Part shown: piece by piece, positions 45,501 to 54,300 of the stretch
How the letters are laid out: every line of letters starts with the position of its first letter
Numbering within the stretch: the first letter of the stretch is position 1
Assembly (NCBI GenBank): GCA_030847615.1
Contig: JAUMIR010000004.1
Location: 227,768,501 to 227,832,500 of the forward strand
Origin: Gambelia wislizenii
Taxonomy: Eukaryota > Chordata > Lepidosauria > Squamata > Crotaphytidae
Direction of reading: 5' to 3'
DNA: 64,000 nt
Notes under the pieces: model-generated
Database searches by the model: none
The model's input: the letters and a program-made list of their open reading frames with translations, nothing else
What the model was told of the DNA's origin: nothing
Translations under genes and position numbers: made by a program

Positions 45501-46215
45501 GGTCAACATTCTCTGGACAAATTCCAGTTTATCAGGTAACAGGTGAAGGGAAACCTTTCTCTGCAGAAGCCCCAGAGAGCTGCTGCCAGTCAGAGGAGAC
45601 AATATTGAAGAAAATGAACTGATTTAAGAGAGCTTCCTTTATTTAAACCAGCCATTTATTCAGAACCACAAGGACTGCAAATTTCCATTAGGAAAGGACC
45701 ATTATACCATGTACCTGCTTTCACTTTTAGAGGGTCTCAGGTGCCAATCCATGGCATCTCCAGTAAGATCAGGTAGCATATGATGGGAAACACCTTTCTG
45801 AGGTGATGGACAGCCATTATTAACTTCTTTTGTGGGTCAAGTTTTGGGTCTGATTCTGATCTGATTCTGACAGCATGTCATGATGTCGGGTAACAAACGT
45901 CAATTCTAATGGCCAATGAAAGCCTCTGTGAGGAAGGGGTCAGGAGGAGAAGAAAAGGAAGCCCAAGGAGGTGCTTTGATTAAAAGGACGAACCCACTGC
46001 CGGTCCTCCTTCTCCATGAGGCTACGAAGCCTCCCTCACCTGCGCTCCCTCTCCGCCGCCCAGCGACGCGCCTCCTCCGCCGCCGCCCGCGCGCTCTCGA
46101 AGGTCACCTCCTCGGGGGCCTCGTCGCTCGCCTCGTCCCAGGACGACACCCCCGACGCCGCCTCCTGGGCAGCCTCTCCCCTCTTGGCCGCCGAGCGGGT
46201 CCTCCGCGCCACCAT
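33458..46215 (-). CDS. NOL7: NOL7 (nucleolar protein 7), complete, 8 exons
   Basis: Nucleolar RNA-associated protein; the vertebrate family is linked to small-subunit ribosome assembly and related to yeast Bud21. Join (minus): 46215-46040, 39505-39445, 38331-38273, 37810-37779, 37546-37462, 36624-36503, 36416-36339, 33525-33458. The total is 681 nt, 226 residues plus TGA, all GT-AG. Features in order: basic start (MVARRTRSAAKRG), acidic SWDEASDEAPEEVTFESA, a Lys/Arg-rich helix (KKKRQHREELFKEQKKRKLL), acidic Ser/Glu middle (NESESEHDKEDSNEDSEKE), then the conserved C-terminal domain (SYMAVRLKDQSL, RHMYGAGSNRTT, KKAAVQFVNNSWG, QFTKRWMSSKI). Start chosen at 46215: it matches the family's MV start and has A at -3 and G at +4. 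In-frame ATGs further upstream exist. Shorter than the roughly 257-residue human protein, mainly in the N-terminal acidic region. Confidence 0.94.
33526..34108. other. NOL7 intron 7, nothing recognised
   Basis: AT-rich, no named element. Confidence 0.4.
34109..35700. mobile_element. DNA-transposon-like element with GC-rich core (gtataa-end family)
   Basis: Left end agtatattcgtgtatacgta, then ggttttagggcaaaaaatac and cccgtggataagccaagg. Right end ggtttgggggttgatttttt, then tatacaccagtgtatatggt, whose reverse complement matches the sequence at 2790. The core is GC- and purine-rich, with stretches such as ggagggagcgggagggatgg. The termini are only weakly inverted, so exact ends are uncertain. 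Open frames in it are not convincing genes. Confidence 0.45.
35701..36338. other. NOL7 intron 7 remainder
   Basis: Nothing recognised. Confidence 0.4.
36339..36416 (-). CDS. NOL7: NOL7 exon 7
   Basis: Encodes NQYFSVENKKSKVKKAAVQF then VNNSWG. Acceptor ttttcag, donor gtgagt. Joins exon 6 as Ala (G plus CA). Confidence 0.9.
36503..36624 (-). CDS. NOL7: NOL7 exon 6
   Basis: Encodes LQESYMAVRLKDQSLTNRQQ, QKAKDFIQRHMYGAGSNRTT. Donor gtaatg. The most conserved block of the family. Confidence 0.94.
36625..37461. other. NOL7 intron 5
   Basis: Near 36985-37095 a stretch with catgtggccttccagatgtt and cagctctcatcagccatagc resembles the short hAT-type repeat at 41790. Otherwise nothing seen. Confidence 0.4.
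37462..37546 (-). CDS. NOL7: NOL7 exon 5 (acidic)
   Basis: Encodes QNVENESESEHDKEDSNEDS then EKEILKT. Acceptor ttaacag, donor gtatgg. Confidence 0.9.
37779..37810 (-). CDS. NOL7: NOL7 exon 4 (32 nt)
   Basis: Short exon encoding KEQLPDKAQQ. Acceptor ctctag, donor gtatgt. Its phase fits both neighbours. Confidence 0.85.
38273..38331 (-). CDS. NOL7: NOL7 exon 3
   Basis: Encodes KRKLLPASVLEELASSAQK. Acceptor ttttag, donor gtaagc. Confidence 0.92.
38345..38560 (-). mobile_element. L2-like LINE 3' end, reverse
   Basis: Reads tcatttatatcctgcctttc followed by an A-rich stretch with aaaagcagctaacag and ataaaag runs. Reverse-oriented L2-type 3' end; a (GAT)n stretch precedes it. Confidence 0.55.
38561..39444. 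other. NOL7 intron 2, nothing further
   Basis: A short CA repeat near 38955; otherwise nothing recognised. Confidence 0.4.
39445..39505 (-). CDS. NOL7: NOL7 exon 2
   Basis: Encodes EKAILKKKRQHREELFKEQK. Acceptor ttctcag, donor gtaata. Contains an 11-A homopolymer in the coding frame (39480-39490). Confidence 0.93.
39929..41153. mobile_element. Large TA-flanked MITE with GC-rich core
   Basis: Left end cagtcgtcccttcctattta, right end catgaatgggaagggacaactg, each flanked by TA (39927-39928 and 41154-41155). The ends belong to the same Tigger-like group as 24166 and 44653, but this copy is 1225 bp with a GC-rich core holding (GT)n and (CTTC)n runs. A 261-residue open frame in the core (39969-40754) is Pro/Ser-rich, lacks any recognisable domain and is probably chance. 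Confidence 0.75.
41154..41789. other. NOL7 intron 1, nothing recognised
   Basis: No exon or repeat recognised. Confidence 0.4.
41790..41925. mobile_element. Short hAT-type palindromic repeat
   Basis: Reads catgtggccctccagatgtt, ggactacaactccc, then actcctgggagttgtacgtc and catctgaaggactgcatgat. The two halves are roughly inverted copies, a common reptile and bird MITE form. Confidence 0.5.
42313..42377 (+). mobile_element. Sauria SINE, 5' half (split)
   Basis: Reads agagccagagtgggttagtg, then ttaagtgttggattataact, ending aggatt at 42372-42377. Continues at 43002 after an inserted block. Confidence 0.7.
42378..43001. mobile_element. 624-bp insertion splitting a SINE
   Basis: Flanked by the 6-bp direct repeat aggatt (42372-42377 and 43002-43007). 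Ends gtctctagaggg and tctagacaacccct are loosely inverted (ttgtct..aga against tctagacaac). Contains a run of 13 or more G near 42471 and 8 G near 42640. Family not recognised. Confidence 0.5.
43002..43194 (+). mobile_element. Sauria SINE, 3' half (split)
   Basis: Reads aggattcgaatccctgctcg (B-box), ggccatggaaacccactgga, then aacttgaaggcacacaaaaa and an acaataaaat tail. Confidence 0.8.
43301..43536. mobile_element. TA-flanked MITE
   Basis: Left cagtacgacccctatatctg, right gatgcaggggtgctactg, TA on both sides (43299-43300 and 43537-43538). Core has ggggaattgcttccgggggg. Confidence 0.75.
43669..44638. mobile_element. TA-flanked MITE hit by a solo LTR
   Basis: Left cagcaggacccccttatcca, right gatacaggggtcctactg, TA at 43667-43668 and 44639-44640. 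Without the LTR at 43891-44606 and one target copy it is about 250 bp, the usual size of this group. Confidence 0.8.
43891..44606. mobile_element. Solo LTR, 716 bp
   Basis: TG...CA ends (tgtgatgccaggc and cttttcatcaca) with an exact 5-bp target duplication ataat (43886-43890 and 44607-44611). Contains aaacgtttattgaaaaatat. Shares the block ggggcctttcctattccacc with the LTR at 57918. No internal retroviral genes are present, so LTR-LTR recombination is inferred. Confidence 0.85.
44653..44866. mobile_element. TA-flanked MITE
   Basis: Left cggttgtcccttcatattct, right tatacggagggacaactg, TA at 44651-44652 and 44867-44868; subterminal ggggtttggttccaggaccc. Confidence 0.85.
44971..45486. mobile_element. 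Foldback element with ~125-bp inverted arms
   Basis: Left arm begins atgtgaagttgaaggctttc, right arm ends gaaagcctccgacttcacat. The arms pair through gccggcatcctcagaga against tctctgaagatgccagcc and ggccgtgttctgga against ccagaacacggcc. The loop is about 190 bp. The arm text (gatgccagccactgatgcag) is a widespread vertebrate repeat; a Penelope-type or MITE origin is not decided. Confidence 0.6.
45487..45990. other. NOL7 intron 1 start, nothing recognised
   Basis: No repeat recognised. Confidence 0.4.
46040..46215 (-). CDS. NOL7: NOL7 exon 1
   Basis: Starts MVARRTRSAAKRGEAAQEAA, continues SGVSSWDEASDEAPEEVTFE and SARAAAEEARRWAAERER. Donor gtgagg at 46039. Opposite-strand and other-frame reading frames here are GC-driven shadows. 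Confidence 0.9.
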
Positions 46216-46230
46216 CTTCCCCCCCTGCGC

Positions 46231-46240
46231 CACTTCCGGT
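46231..46240 (-). promoter_or_regulatory. ETS/GABP-type site
   Basis: accggaagtg on the minus strand, 16 bp upstream of the chosen NOL7 start codon. Consensus match only. Confidence 0.4.
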
Positions 46241-46328
46241 TGACCCATCATCCCCTCGTGACCCGGACATACTTCTTCTGAGGGGAAAAGGAAGAAACAT
46301 TCCGGGGTCACCCAAACCAGGCAATTCA

Positions 46329-46337
46329 ACTTCCGGG
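46329..46337 (-). promoter_or_regulatory. ETS/GABP-type site
   Basis: cccggaagt on the minus strand, about 115 bp upstream of the start codon. Consensus match only. Confidence 0.4.
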
Positions 46338-46563
46338 TTGAGCTTTGGACCTGCTTTTTTTTTTTTTTTTTAAATGCCCTGGAGAACGAATAGGCCCGTG
46401 CGGTAGAGAAATGTTGCCGCAGAAACCACCAGCAGCTGCCCAGAAATCACCTTTTGAATGTTTCCATCCCTCACCATCCGCCGTCCGACCCCAACGCCTG
46501 TAAAAAAAATATCTACGACTTGTAGGTGTCTGTAATCCGTGCATTTGCTGTCATAGGCGAGAG

Positions 46564-46915
46564 CAGTGGCTCTTAACCTTTTCTTTACCAGGGACCCCCG
46601 TCAAATAGCTTTTGTTGCCATGGACCCCCAAGACTTAACTCAAGATTTTAAACCATAAAATAAAATAATAATAAATTACATCGTTCGGTAAACCTTCCCT
46701 CAGAGGCACTGGAGGGGGAAGGAGGACTTTCCTGCTTCTTCCTGCAAGTTTGTGGCTAGAGTGGATTGAATGGCAATGTGCAGGCCAAGCCAGCCAGGCT
46801 TTGCCTTGGCTCCTGTCACATGATCACTCCACTGCAGGGAGGAGGTGAGACAAGCAGCCTGCAAGCCTTTGAAGACCCCCTGTGAGGTCCCTGGCCCACA
46901 AGTTAAGAACCACTG
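46564..46915. mobile_element. hAT MITE
   Basis: Left cagtggctcttaacctttt, right aagttaagaaccactg, i.e. 16-bp inverted ends. 8-bp target duplication ggcgagag (46556-46563) and ggctagag (46916-46923), a 7 of 8 match, as expected for hAT. Confidence 0.85.
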
Positions 46916-46923
46916 GGCTAGAG

Positions 46924-47736
46924 TCAACAGAAACTGATGTAAAACTTTAGTCTTTAAAGTTGCTGCAAGACTGATTGAAGTCAGAGCTGCTTACTTATAT
47001 ATAAAACAGTAGACATTCCACCACTCCTGTGATTTGGCCTAAGCACCTGTCCCCAATGCCAGGTAACTTTCATATTATCCAAAAACATTGAGCAAACAGT
47101 TTGCTTTTTGTATTTTATATATTTCGGAAATTATTTCTAAATTGAGATTTAGAAATTCAAATTTAAGTGTTCTGAATACCTAAAGTCTTTGTAAATTAGG
47201 CGCTTTTTTCTATAAAAATGACATTTGCTCATTAAACCCTTAATATTGCTATGCTTCCTCAAATATTTATTACATTAGTTGGGAATCTTAAAGAGTTCTG
47301 CTGCAATGGAAGTTTTGTATAAGATATTTTTGTGCAAAATCCAGCCTCGTCTCTTAATTTGCAGAATTAAAAGGGAACTACTTGTAGGTTATTACAAGCA
47401 CCTATTAACTCAGTTCCTCACCCCCTAGCCTACAATACAGATATAAGACATTTTATTAGCATTGGCATGGCAACTTTTTGAAAAAATTACACAATATGAC
47501 CTGATTTATAATTGTTGTTGCTTCCTTTTATGTCCAGGACACACTGCTCTCCAATCTAAATGAAAATGCTATATTTCTCCCTTTGCTGCAGTTTTCACTT
47601 TTGCATGAAGAAAAAACTGACAGCAGGAGGAGCCTGGTACTCACATCCAGAGACACCTGAATGATCATTCTATTCAATTTCTTTATCAATGGACAAAGAA
47701 GGGGGAAAGCAGGACCTGTCCAGGTTATCACATGGC
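46924..47736. other. Intergenic NOL7-SIRT5, nothing recognised
   Basis: AT-rich, no named element. Confidence 0.4.
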
Positions 47737-47746
47737 AATCAAGGGT

Positions 47747-47964
47747 TTGTTGCTGGTGTGTGCCTTCAAGTCATTTGTGACTTATGAAACCCTAAGGTGA
47801 ACCTGTTGCAGAATTTGTTCAGAGGGGGGTTGTCCTTGCCTTACTCTGAGGCTCAGAGTGTGTGATTTGCCCAAGGCCACCAGTGGGTATCCATGGCCAT
47901 GGGGATTTGAATCCTGGTCTCCCAGTGGCTTAGTCCAACACTCAAACCACTACACCACGCTGGT
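47747..47964 (-). mobile_element. Sauria-type tRNA SINE with target duplication
   Basis: Reverse copy: tgtgtgccttcaagtcattt at the tail side, ggggatttgaatcctggtct (B-box), caacactcaaaccactacac (A-box side). Flanked by an exact 10-bp duplication aatcaagggt (47737-47746 and 47965-47974). Confidence 0.9.
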
Positions 47965-48323
47965 AATCAAGGGTCCTGTTTTATAATTTGGTATTGGAGA
48001 TCAAGGCTGTAGACAGTGTAGTGTCTTAAAAATAAATTGCTATGGCAAAATCTCTTCCCTATCAAAGCTTATACAGTACTACAATAACTACCGGTAGCTC
48101 TAAATCGGCTAACAGAAACCCATGAATTTCTTTTAAGATTTAAGGTTGATTAATATCTTTGAGAACTCAACTGGTATTTAGTCAGATACGTGCAAGGCTG
48201 AACACGCCCTCAGTTTGCAAGCTGGCACTAGGTTGAAGCTTTCCCTTTATTTTCATGGGCAAAAAACATGCATAAAAACCAAAATCCAGATTCTGGGAAA
48301 AACATAACCTAATCCTGTCCAAA

Positions 48324-49134
48324 CTAGGGCTTCAGTTACACGACAGTTTTTATTGCGGTAATTTGCGCTTTATCACTGTTTCGCAGCTGTAGTGCATCGT
48401 TCAGATGATATATTGCTTAATTGATCTATCGGTTTAGTTTTCAGCTGTGTTCCGCTTTGATAGTCACACACAGACTGAGATGGGGGTGTGGCCTCCCAAG
48501 CACATCCTCTGATTACCACAGGAATGCCTGAGATGAGCTGAGACTGGAAAAGGCTTGCTTAATTCTTCAGATTGTAGCAGCTGGGCACAAGATAGCAAGG
48601 AGGGAGGGAGAGAAGGAAAGACACACACACACAAGGCTAGCACTCCAGTCTTTTTCGTGGCTAAGCACAAGAAGAAAAGGGACGCGATCTCAGGAGGGGA
48701 GACTAGATCATTCACACACACTGAGACTGAAAGTAGCAAGGCGGGAGGGAGAGAAGGAAAGACGCACACACACAAGGCTAGCACTCACAGTCTTTTTCGT
48801 GGCTGGAAACAATATGGGTCTTTCCTCCATCCCCTCCTTGTCCAAACCCCTCCTTGGTGAGTTCAACCAATCATGGCAAAGCTCTGCTGTGAATGTATCC
48901 GAAAGATTGCTGGTAATTCACACAGCATGTAGTGTGATGCTTGTTCAGACTATCGAAAATGCGCTACTTTTCAAAAAAGTCAGGAAAAGTCCCAAAATCC
49001 TTTATTGCGTTACTAATGGGTTTTTGTGCCCCCCTCCTTCTGAAAGAGGCGACTTTGTGCCGCAATGCATGTAAACAATTAGGAATCTTGGCGAATTCTT
49101 CACGGTTTTTTTTCACCGTGTAACCAAGCCCTAG
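48324..49134. mobile_element. Inverted-repeat DNA element with internal duplication
   Basis: Ends ctagggcttcagttacacg and cgtgtaaccaagccctag are inverted. Inside, a ~69-bp block with gggagagaaggaaagac occurs twice (48594-48662 and 48735-48803). No target duplication was found at these ends. A further inverted pair aaccaaaatcca (48277) and tggattttggtt (49138) lies just outside. Confidence 0.6.
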
Positions 49135-49955
49135 GATTTGGATTTTGGTTATTCAAATATTAATTACGTAAATTTTCCATACCTCACACATTTGCTCAGA
49201 ACTTTTCAATTCCAATGGAACATATTCCTACATTAGTAAGAACATTGTTTAACATTAGTGTAGCTTCAAAACTGGGATCCTGTGATTTTAACACTTGTGC
49301 AGATGGGTTAATGCTGCTTCTTCTCATGGGAACTACTACTACCACTTAAATCCATCCATGGAAATGGTAAAACAAACAAATCTGGGTCAATATGCATCTG
49401 CTTACATAGAGCTGTTTTTAAATTAACTAAACAAAGTTACCCTGTATTACTCACAATTTAAGCTAATAATAATCTCATATGCAAATTGTCTGCTTTTGAG
49501 AGTATCAAAGGACTGTATTAAGGTCTCACACTAGCATACACTTACAGTGATAATTTAAGCACTGTAGTTACTTCAAAATAATTAGATCCTGATTGGCGAT
49601 CCACCAAAAGCCTGTGGAGGCTTTCCATTTAGGAAAAGGATGGGAAGACTATCTTCACCAATTCCCCTTTCTTCCTGCCATTCGACATGGTCCCTGCAAA
49701 TCAGCTCTTCAGAAGGTGCAAAAAATTACAAAGGGAAGTGTGGATAAGGAAGATTCTCTCCCCACCTCTTCCAGCACAAGGGGAGATTCTGGTAAGCATT
49801 ACTTTTGAAATACATATGATTTTACATTATAAAACGGAAATCCCAGAGCTGCATTGGAATCAAAAGGAAGACATTTCTGTTCCATGCTAGGAAAGTATCA
49901 AGCTCTATTCCATTTCCTAACTAATGCTGAGCTTTTATGAGTATTATCATAGTTA

Positions 49956-50255
49956 AGAGTGGGCCTACTGTATTCATGGGGATTTGGTTCCAGGACCCTG
50001 TGCAGGTATGAAAAAACACAAATGATCAAGTCCCATATTATTAAACAGTGGTGACATGAATGTGGACACTTCAGCATCTTTTGGGTGCCCCCATAAGAGC
50101 TTGCATGAACTGTGCCTCTTTCCCTCACAAATTCATGGACACCCACAATTGTGAATTTACCAGCTGCAGCAAAACTTTCTGATACAGTTTTTTTTCCCAA
50201 TCCGTGGTGGGTTGAATCCACAGGTACAGAGCCTATAGATATGGCGGGCCCACTG
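49956..50255. mobile_element. TA-type MITE, slightly damaged left end
   Basis: Left gagtgggcctactgtattca then tttggttccaggaccctgtg; right tatggcgggcccactg followed by TA. The left terminal base is altered. Confidence 0.65.
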
Positions 50256-50514
50256 TACCTGCAGCACCACTGATTTAATAACTAGTCTCACATTTTGGAA
50301 AAGAAAAGCCATTCTGGAACAACGAAGACAAAAGTGCCTTTTAAATTTATTTTTGTGCTTTTAAAAATGACACAAGAGTATTAAAAGACTATAATAAGTA
50401 AGCCAAGGAATATTTTCAATCTAGTTCAGAACTGAAAAGGAACCAAGCATCTATACTATGCAAGCAGATGCTATTCCATATATGCCTTTAGTTGCTCTCG
50501 TGTATGATCAGAAA

Positions 50515-50754
50515 CAGAGAGCCAGCATGGTCTAGTGGTTTGAGTGTTGGACTATGACTCAGAGACCAAGATTCAAATCCCCACTCTGCAATGGAAACCC
50601 ACTGGTTGACCCTGAGCAAGTCACACTCGCTCAACCTCAGAGGAACGCAAAGGCAACCCCCATCCACCAGAACAAATCTTGCCAAGAAACCCCCATAATA
50701 GGTTTGCTGTAGGGTCTCTGTAAAGCCGAAACAACTTGAAGGCACACAAACACA
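50515..50754 (+). mobile_element. Sauria-type tRNA SINE with target duplication
   Basis: Reads gagccagcatggtctagtgg, tttgagtgttggacta (A-box side), agattcaaatcccc (B-box), then aacttgaaggcacacaaaca. Flanked by atcagaaa (50507-50514 and 50755-50762). Confidence 0.9.
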
Positions 50755-50863
50755 ATCAGAAATAAATGCAGTCTGAGACCTGACCCTTCTTAAAGCGTAC
50801 AGCATCTCATGAGAAAAAACACTTTGTTTTACTGATTTTCTGCAAAGTTACTGGTAGGTAGGC

Positions 50864-50869
50864 TTTATT
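50864..50869 (-). promoter_or_regulatory. SIRT5: Candidate polyadenylation signal of SIRT5
   Basis: AATAAA on the minus strand about 410 bases after the SIRT5 stop codon. Other matches exist further on. Confidence 0.35.
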
Positions 50870-51275
50870 AAATGTTGTCATTTGTCATCTGGTTATTTTC
50901 TCTTGCATCTTTTTTCCCCAGAATTTACCACCCACATCAGAAAATCATTATGTGAAGTGTACAATTATAGTAAAGTCCCTCCATGTTTAAGATTTACTAA
51001 AGATATAATCTGATACTTTGCAGCACAATTGGATGTGTATGCTTGCCTTTCGCATAAAGTGTCTTAGTCCAACAAAAATGCTCTCCATGATAATTTTTTT
51101 CTCTTTGCCCATTTGGTAATCAATTGGGGAACTGTGATCTATTTTGGTCAATGAGATACTCAGATCCCATTTCGGAATAACAATCAAGGCGTCTTCTACA
51201 AGTTCAAAGTTTTTCTTGTGTTTGCACCCTATTGAATTTAACAGTTCTGCTTTCCTTTGTGCTTCTGATAAATGC

Positions 51276-51351
51276 TCATGAGATGATCTCAGTTTCATGG
51301 CGAGCAAGTGCAGGGGGCAGCGTTGTACCACAGGGACCTGGGAAATGGAAC
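51276..51351 (-). CDS. SIRT5: SIRT5 exon 8 (terminal)
   Basis: Encodes [24 protein letters not shown] then TGA (51278-51276). Acceptor tttcag. Confidence 0.93.
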
Positions 51352-54300
51352 CTGAAACAGAAGATTATTCAGGATTTAAATGGTACTTCATCAAATAATA
51401 CATAATATAGAACCACACTTTGATTACTATCTCAAAACCCTAACCCAAACCCAAAAGATATTGGGGTGGGGTGTGAGGAGACAGAAACTAGCTTTTGGGC
51501 CAGTGCTGTAGGACTTTAAAAAGGATATACTGGTAGTTAACTCTTTTTTCTAGTCTCCCATTTCATGAATTAATTCATCTATGATCGTGATTTGTTTTCC
51601 CACTGATTTCTACAGTATTAAACAGACTTAAATGTCTGTGGATTAGAATGTAAATTACAAAATAACATTGCATTTCTGGCATAAGTTTTAGATAAGAGTA
51701 GGTTACTCTCTCACACTGGGTCCCAGCAGGACTTTGGAGGGAACATACAAAGATGGGGCGGGAGGGTACTCTTAATTCTGCCCCTATTAGAGGCATGTCT
51801 GGTGCCTCTGATAGCGGCACGACATGTCCCCTTTCAATGTCTGCTCCCAGTTCTGAAAGATCGACTAGGCTAGACATTTTATTGATGTGGGCCCTTGCTA
51901 TGTAAGCTGGTTTGTTGTCAAAAGCAGTTTTTAATTGTTGGTGTTGGCTCTATCTTTTATTTACTATGTTTTTCATTGAATTTTAGGTTATGTTTTGATC
52001 AGGCCTTGGTTCTTATTTGGTATACTAGCATTGTTAGCTATCTTGAGTGGCTTTTTTGGTAGAAAAATTAATGGAAATAATTGAGTAAAACTCCTCAATT
52101 TAAAAATATATTAGGATATTACCTGAACCGGTCTGTTGCTGGAGTGCTTTGCATGTTGAATTCTGCGACTGGCACTCCTCTGGCAGATACCTGAGGAGCA
52201 AACATAGCAGCAGGATATACTATAGAAGAAGTTCCAACCTGAGAAAAAGGGAGAATACATCTGATCAAAATCAGTTTCCCAACAAGCATTAACTTCGCTG
52301 CCCACAACTTTGACCTGGTACAGATACCAGGTTTCTAAGCCTTTTCACCAGAAGACTGTACCAACATCAACAGTACTCCTTAACTTGTTTTCTGTAAGCC
52401 AGCTTTAAATAACTGCAAATATCATTTGCACTGTTGGAGACACATTGCAATATATAGTTAACATGAAAAAGAATAAGAGGAAGAATTCATGTGGGACAGA
52501 GGAGAGTAGGAGACACATGATCCCAAGTAGTACAGTACTGATCTCTAAAGAAAATTGTATCTCTGCATGCAGAAAAATATAACTTAATTCTACCTTTAAA
52601 CATCAACACTGATCTGATAACTAATTTAAGGTAATCTGTTTCCAATCACTCATTATTTTGGGGAAAAACACAATGCCATAATACAGCCCAGTCTAAAAGT
52701 GATTGCCACCTTAGAAACCTTCTGCATCCTTATAGCAATATTGTGGCGAATGTAAATTATTGATAGTCCATTAAAAACCTTGAACAGTTTATCAGCACCC
52801 CAACAATTGGATACTGTTGTCATGATTTCAGATAAATGTAAAGACACTTTGTTTTGGTAATAAGTACATGTATACAACCTAGTAGCTGAAAGTTCTTTTT
52901 GTTGTTTTAATAAAATTAATGCTATAGAAATATTTCACCATTATTTGACACGAACTGAACAGTCAAATGCTCAACTCTGTGTTATGTCAATATAGTATAG
53001 TAGGACATCCTTGCCTCAAAACATGCAGTTTTAACTAGGTTAGTTCCCTGAAATATTAAAGACAAAATAATCCTTTTTCAAAATCATTTACCACCAAACA
53101 CAGGTCACAAATCTCAAGTTCTTTTTCTACTTCTGTTAGGATGTCAGAATCTAAAGTTTCTCCAAACCACACAACATGAGGGCGCAGGAGGCCACTGCAT
53201 TCTTCACACCTACAAAAGAAGAATTATGGAGTAAGACTGTATCAAATGGTTAGTTAAATTACTCCAAAGACTTGGAATTATGCCAGGTTTATTACAAACT
53301 GAAACAATATTGTTTGCATTCGATCAGAACCACAGGGAAAATCAATTTGATAATTTATTTAGTGTACAATAACTCTAAAGTGAATCAAAAATGTTATCCT
53401 ATCCTGAAATTGTGTAAACAAAGAGTGTTCCAAACTAAGGAAACTACTTTAAGTATTACTGAGTTTAAAACAGGAAAATAAAGCAAATGCTTACATGTTC
53501 TACAGCTAAAATCAACGGAGCATACAAGTATTTAATTTGGTTGGTTCATGATCAATTTAGAGAGAACATTCCAGGCATAAAGATCTGCATATTTACATGT
53601 GCACATACAAAAATAAAATAATCTTTAAAAGGCTCACAGCACTTTTCACACTTTCTGCTGCAAAAGAATGCAGAGGCATTTCAGATTTGTGGGTTTTTTT
53701 AGTTGACTGGATTTTTTTATGTTTCTCTGTTTAACTGTACTATTTTAGCTATTATACTGTTTTTTATTATAAAAATTTTAGATTTTGTGTATACTCCCCT
53801 GAAATCCTCTTTTGAATGAAGGTATGGCCAAAACATGAGTATGTGAAAAGTGTTTAGATTGCAATTAATCAGCATGGTGGAACTGCCAAACAGCTCTGGT
53901 CTGGTACTTGACAAAAATGTTCTATAATCCATATAGTTATCAGCCCAAGATCTTTGTTTTAATAGCTCGGCACCCACCGAGGGAGTTCTTCCACTGGAAT
54001 CCGGGTATCTTCTGCATCCGGATCTGGAGCACTAGAATTGAGGGGGAAAGAGTAAACTTTGAAACAACAACTCACAACATTTGTTAAAATCAGTGTCACG
54101 TTCTCCCTCATATCAAGGAAATTTCCCACTCATATCAATGATAATAAGAACATTGATTCCAATGATGTGATCAGTACTAGGCAAACCACATGAAGGAAGT
54201 AAGAACAATTCATTTACAGCATAATGGCAAATAAATCTTTTAGTCAATGACAAATGAAAATATTTTACAAAATTCCATGTAATAAAAATTTATCTTTCTT

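Larger units (their letters stand above)
45990..46345 (-). promoter_or_regulatory. NOL7: CpG-rich promoter/first exon region of NOL7
   Basis: Dense CG dinucleotides over the first exon, in sharp contrast to flanking DNA; typical of a housekeeping promoter. It holds two ETS-type sites and no TATA box that I can see. Confidence 0.7.

Noticed and set aside
46016..46281. Plus-strand frames over the CpG island as a divergent gene
   Set aside because: They are antisense shadows of NOL7 exon 1, which is confirmed by splice phase and family similarity.
46219..46329. Upstream in-frame ATGs of NOL7 as the start
   Set aside because: The extra residues do not resemble the family N-terminus, while the ATG at 46215 matches the MV start and has a strong context.
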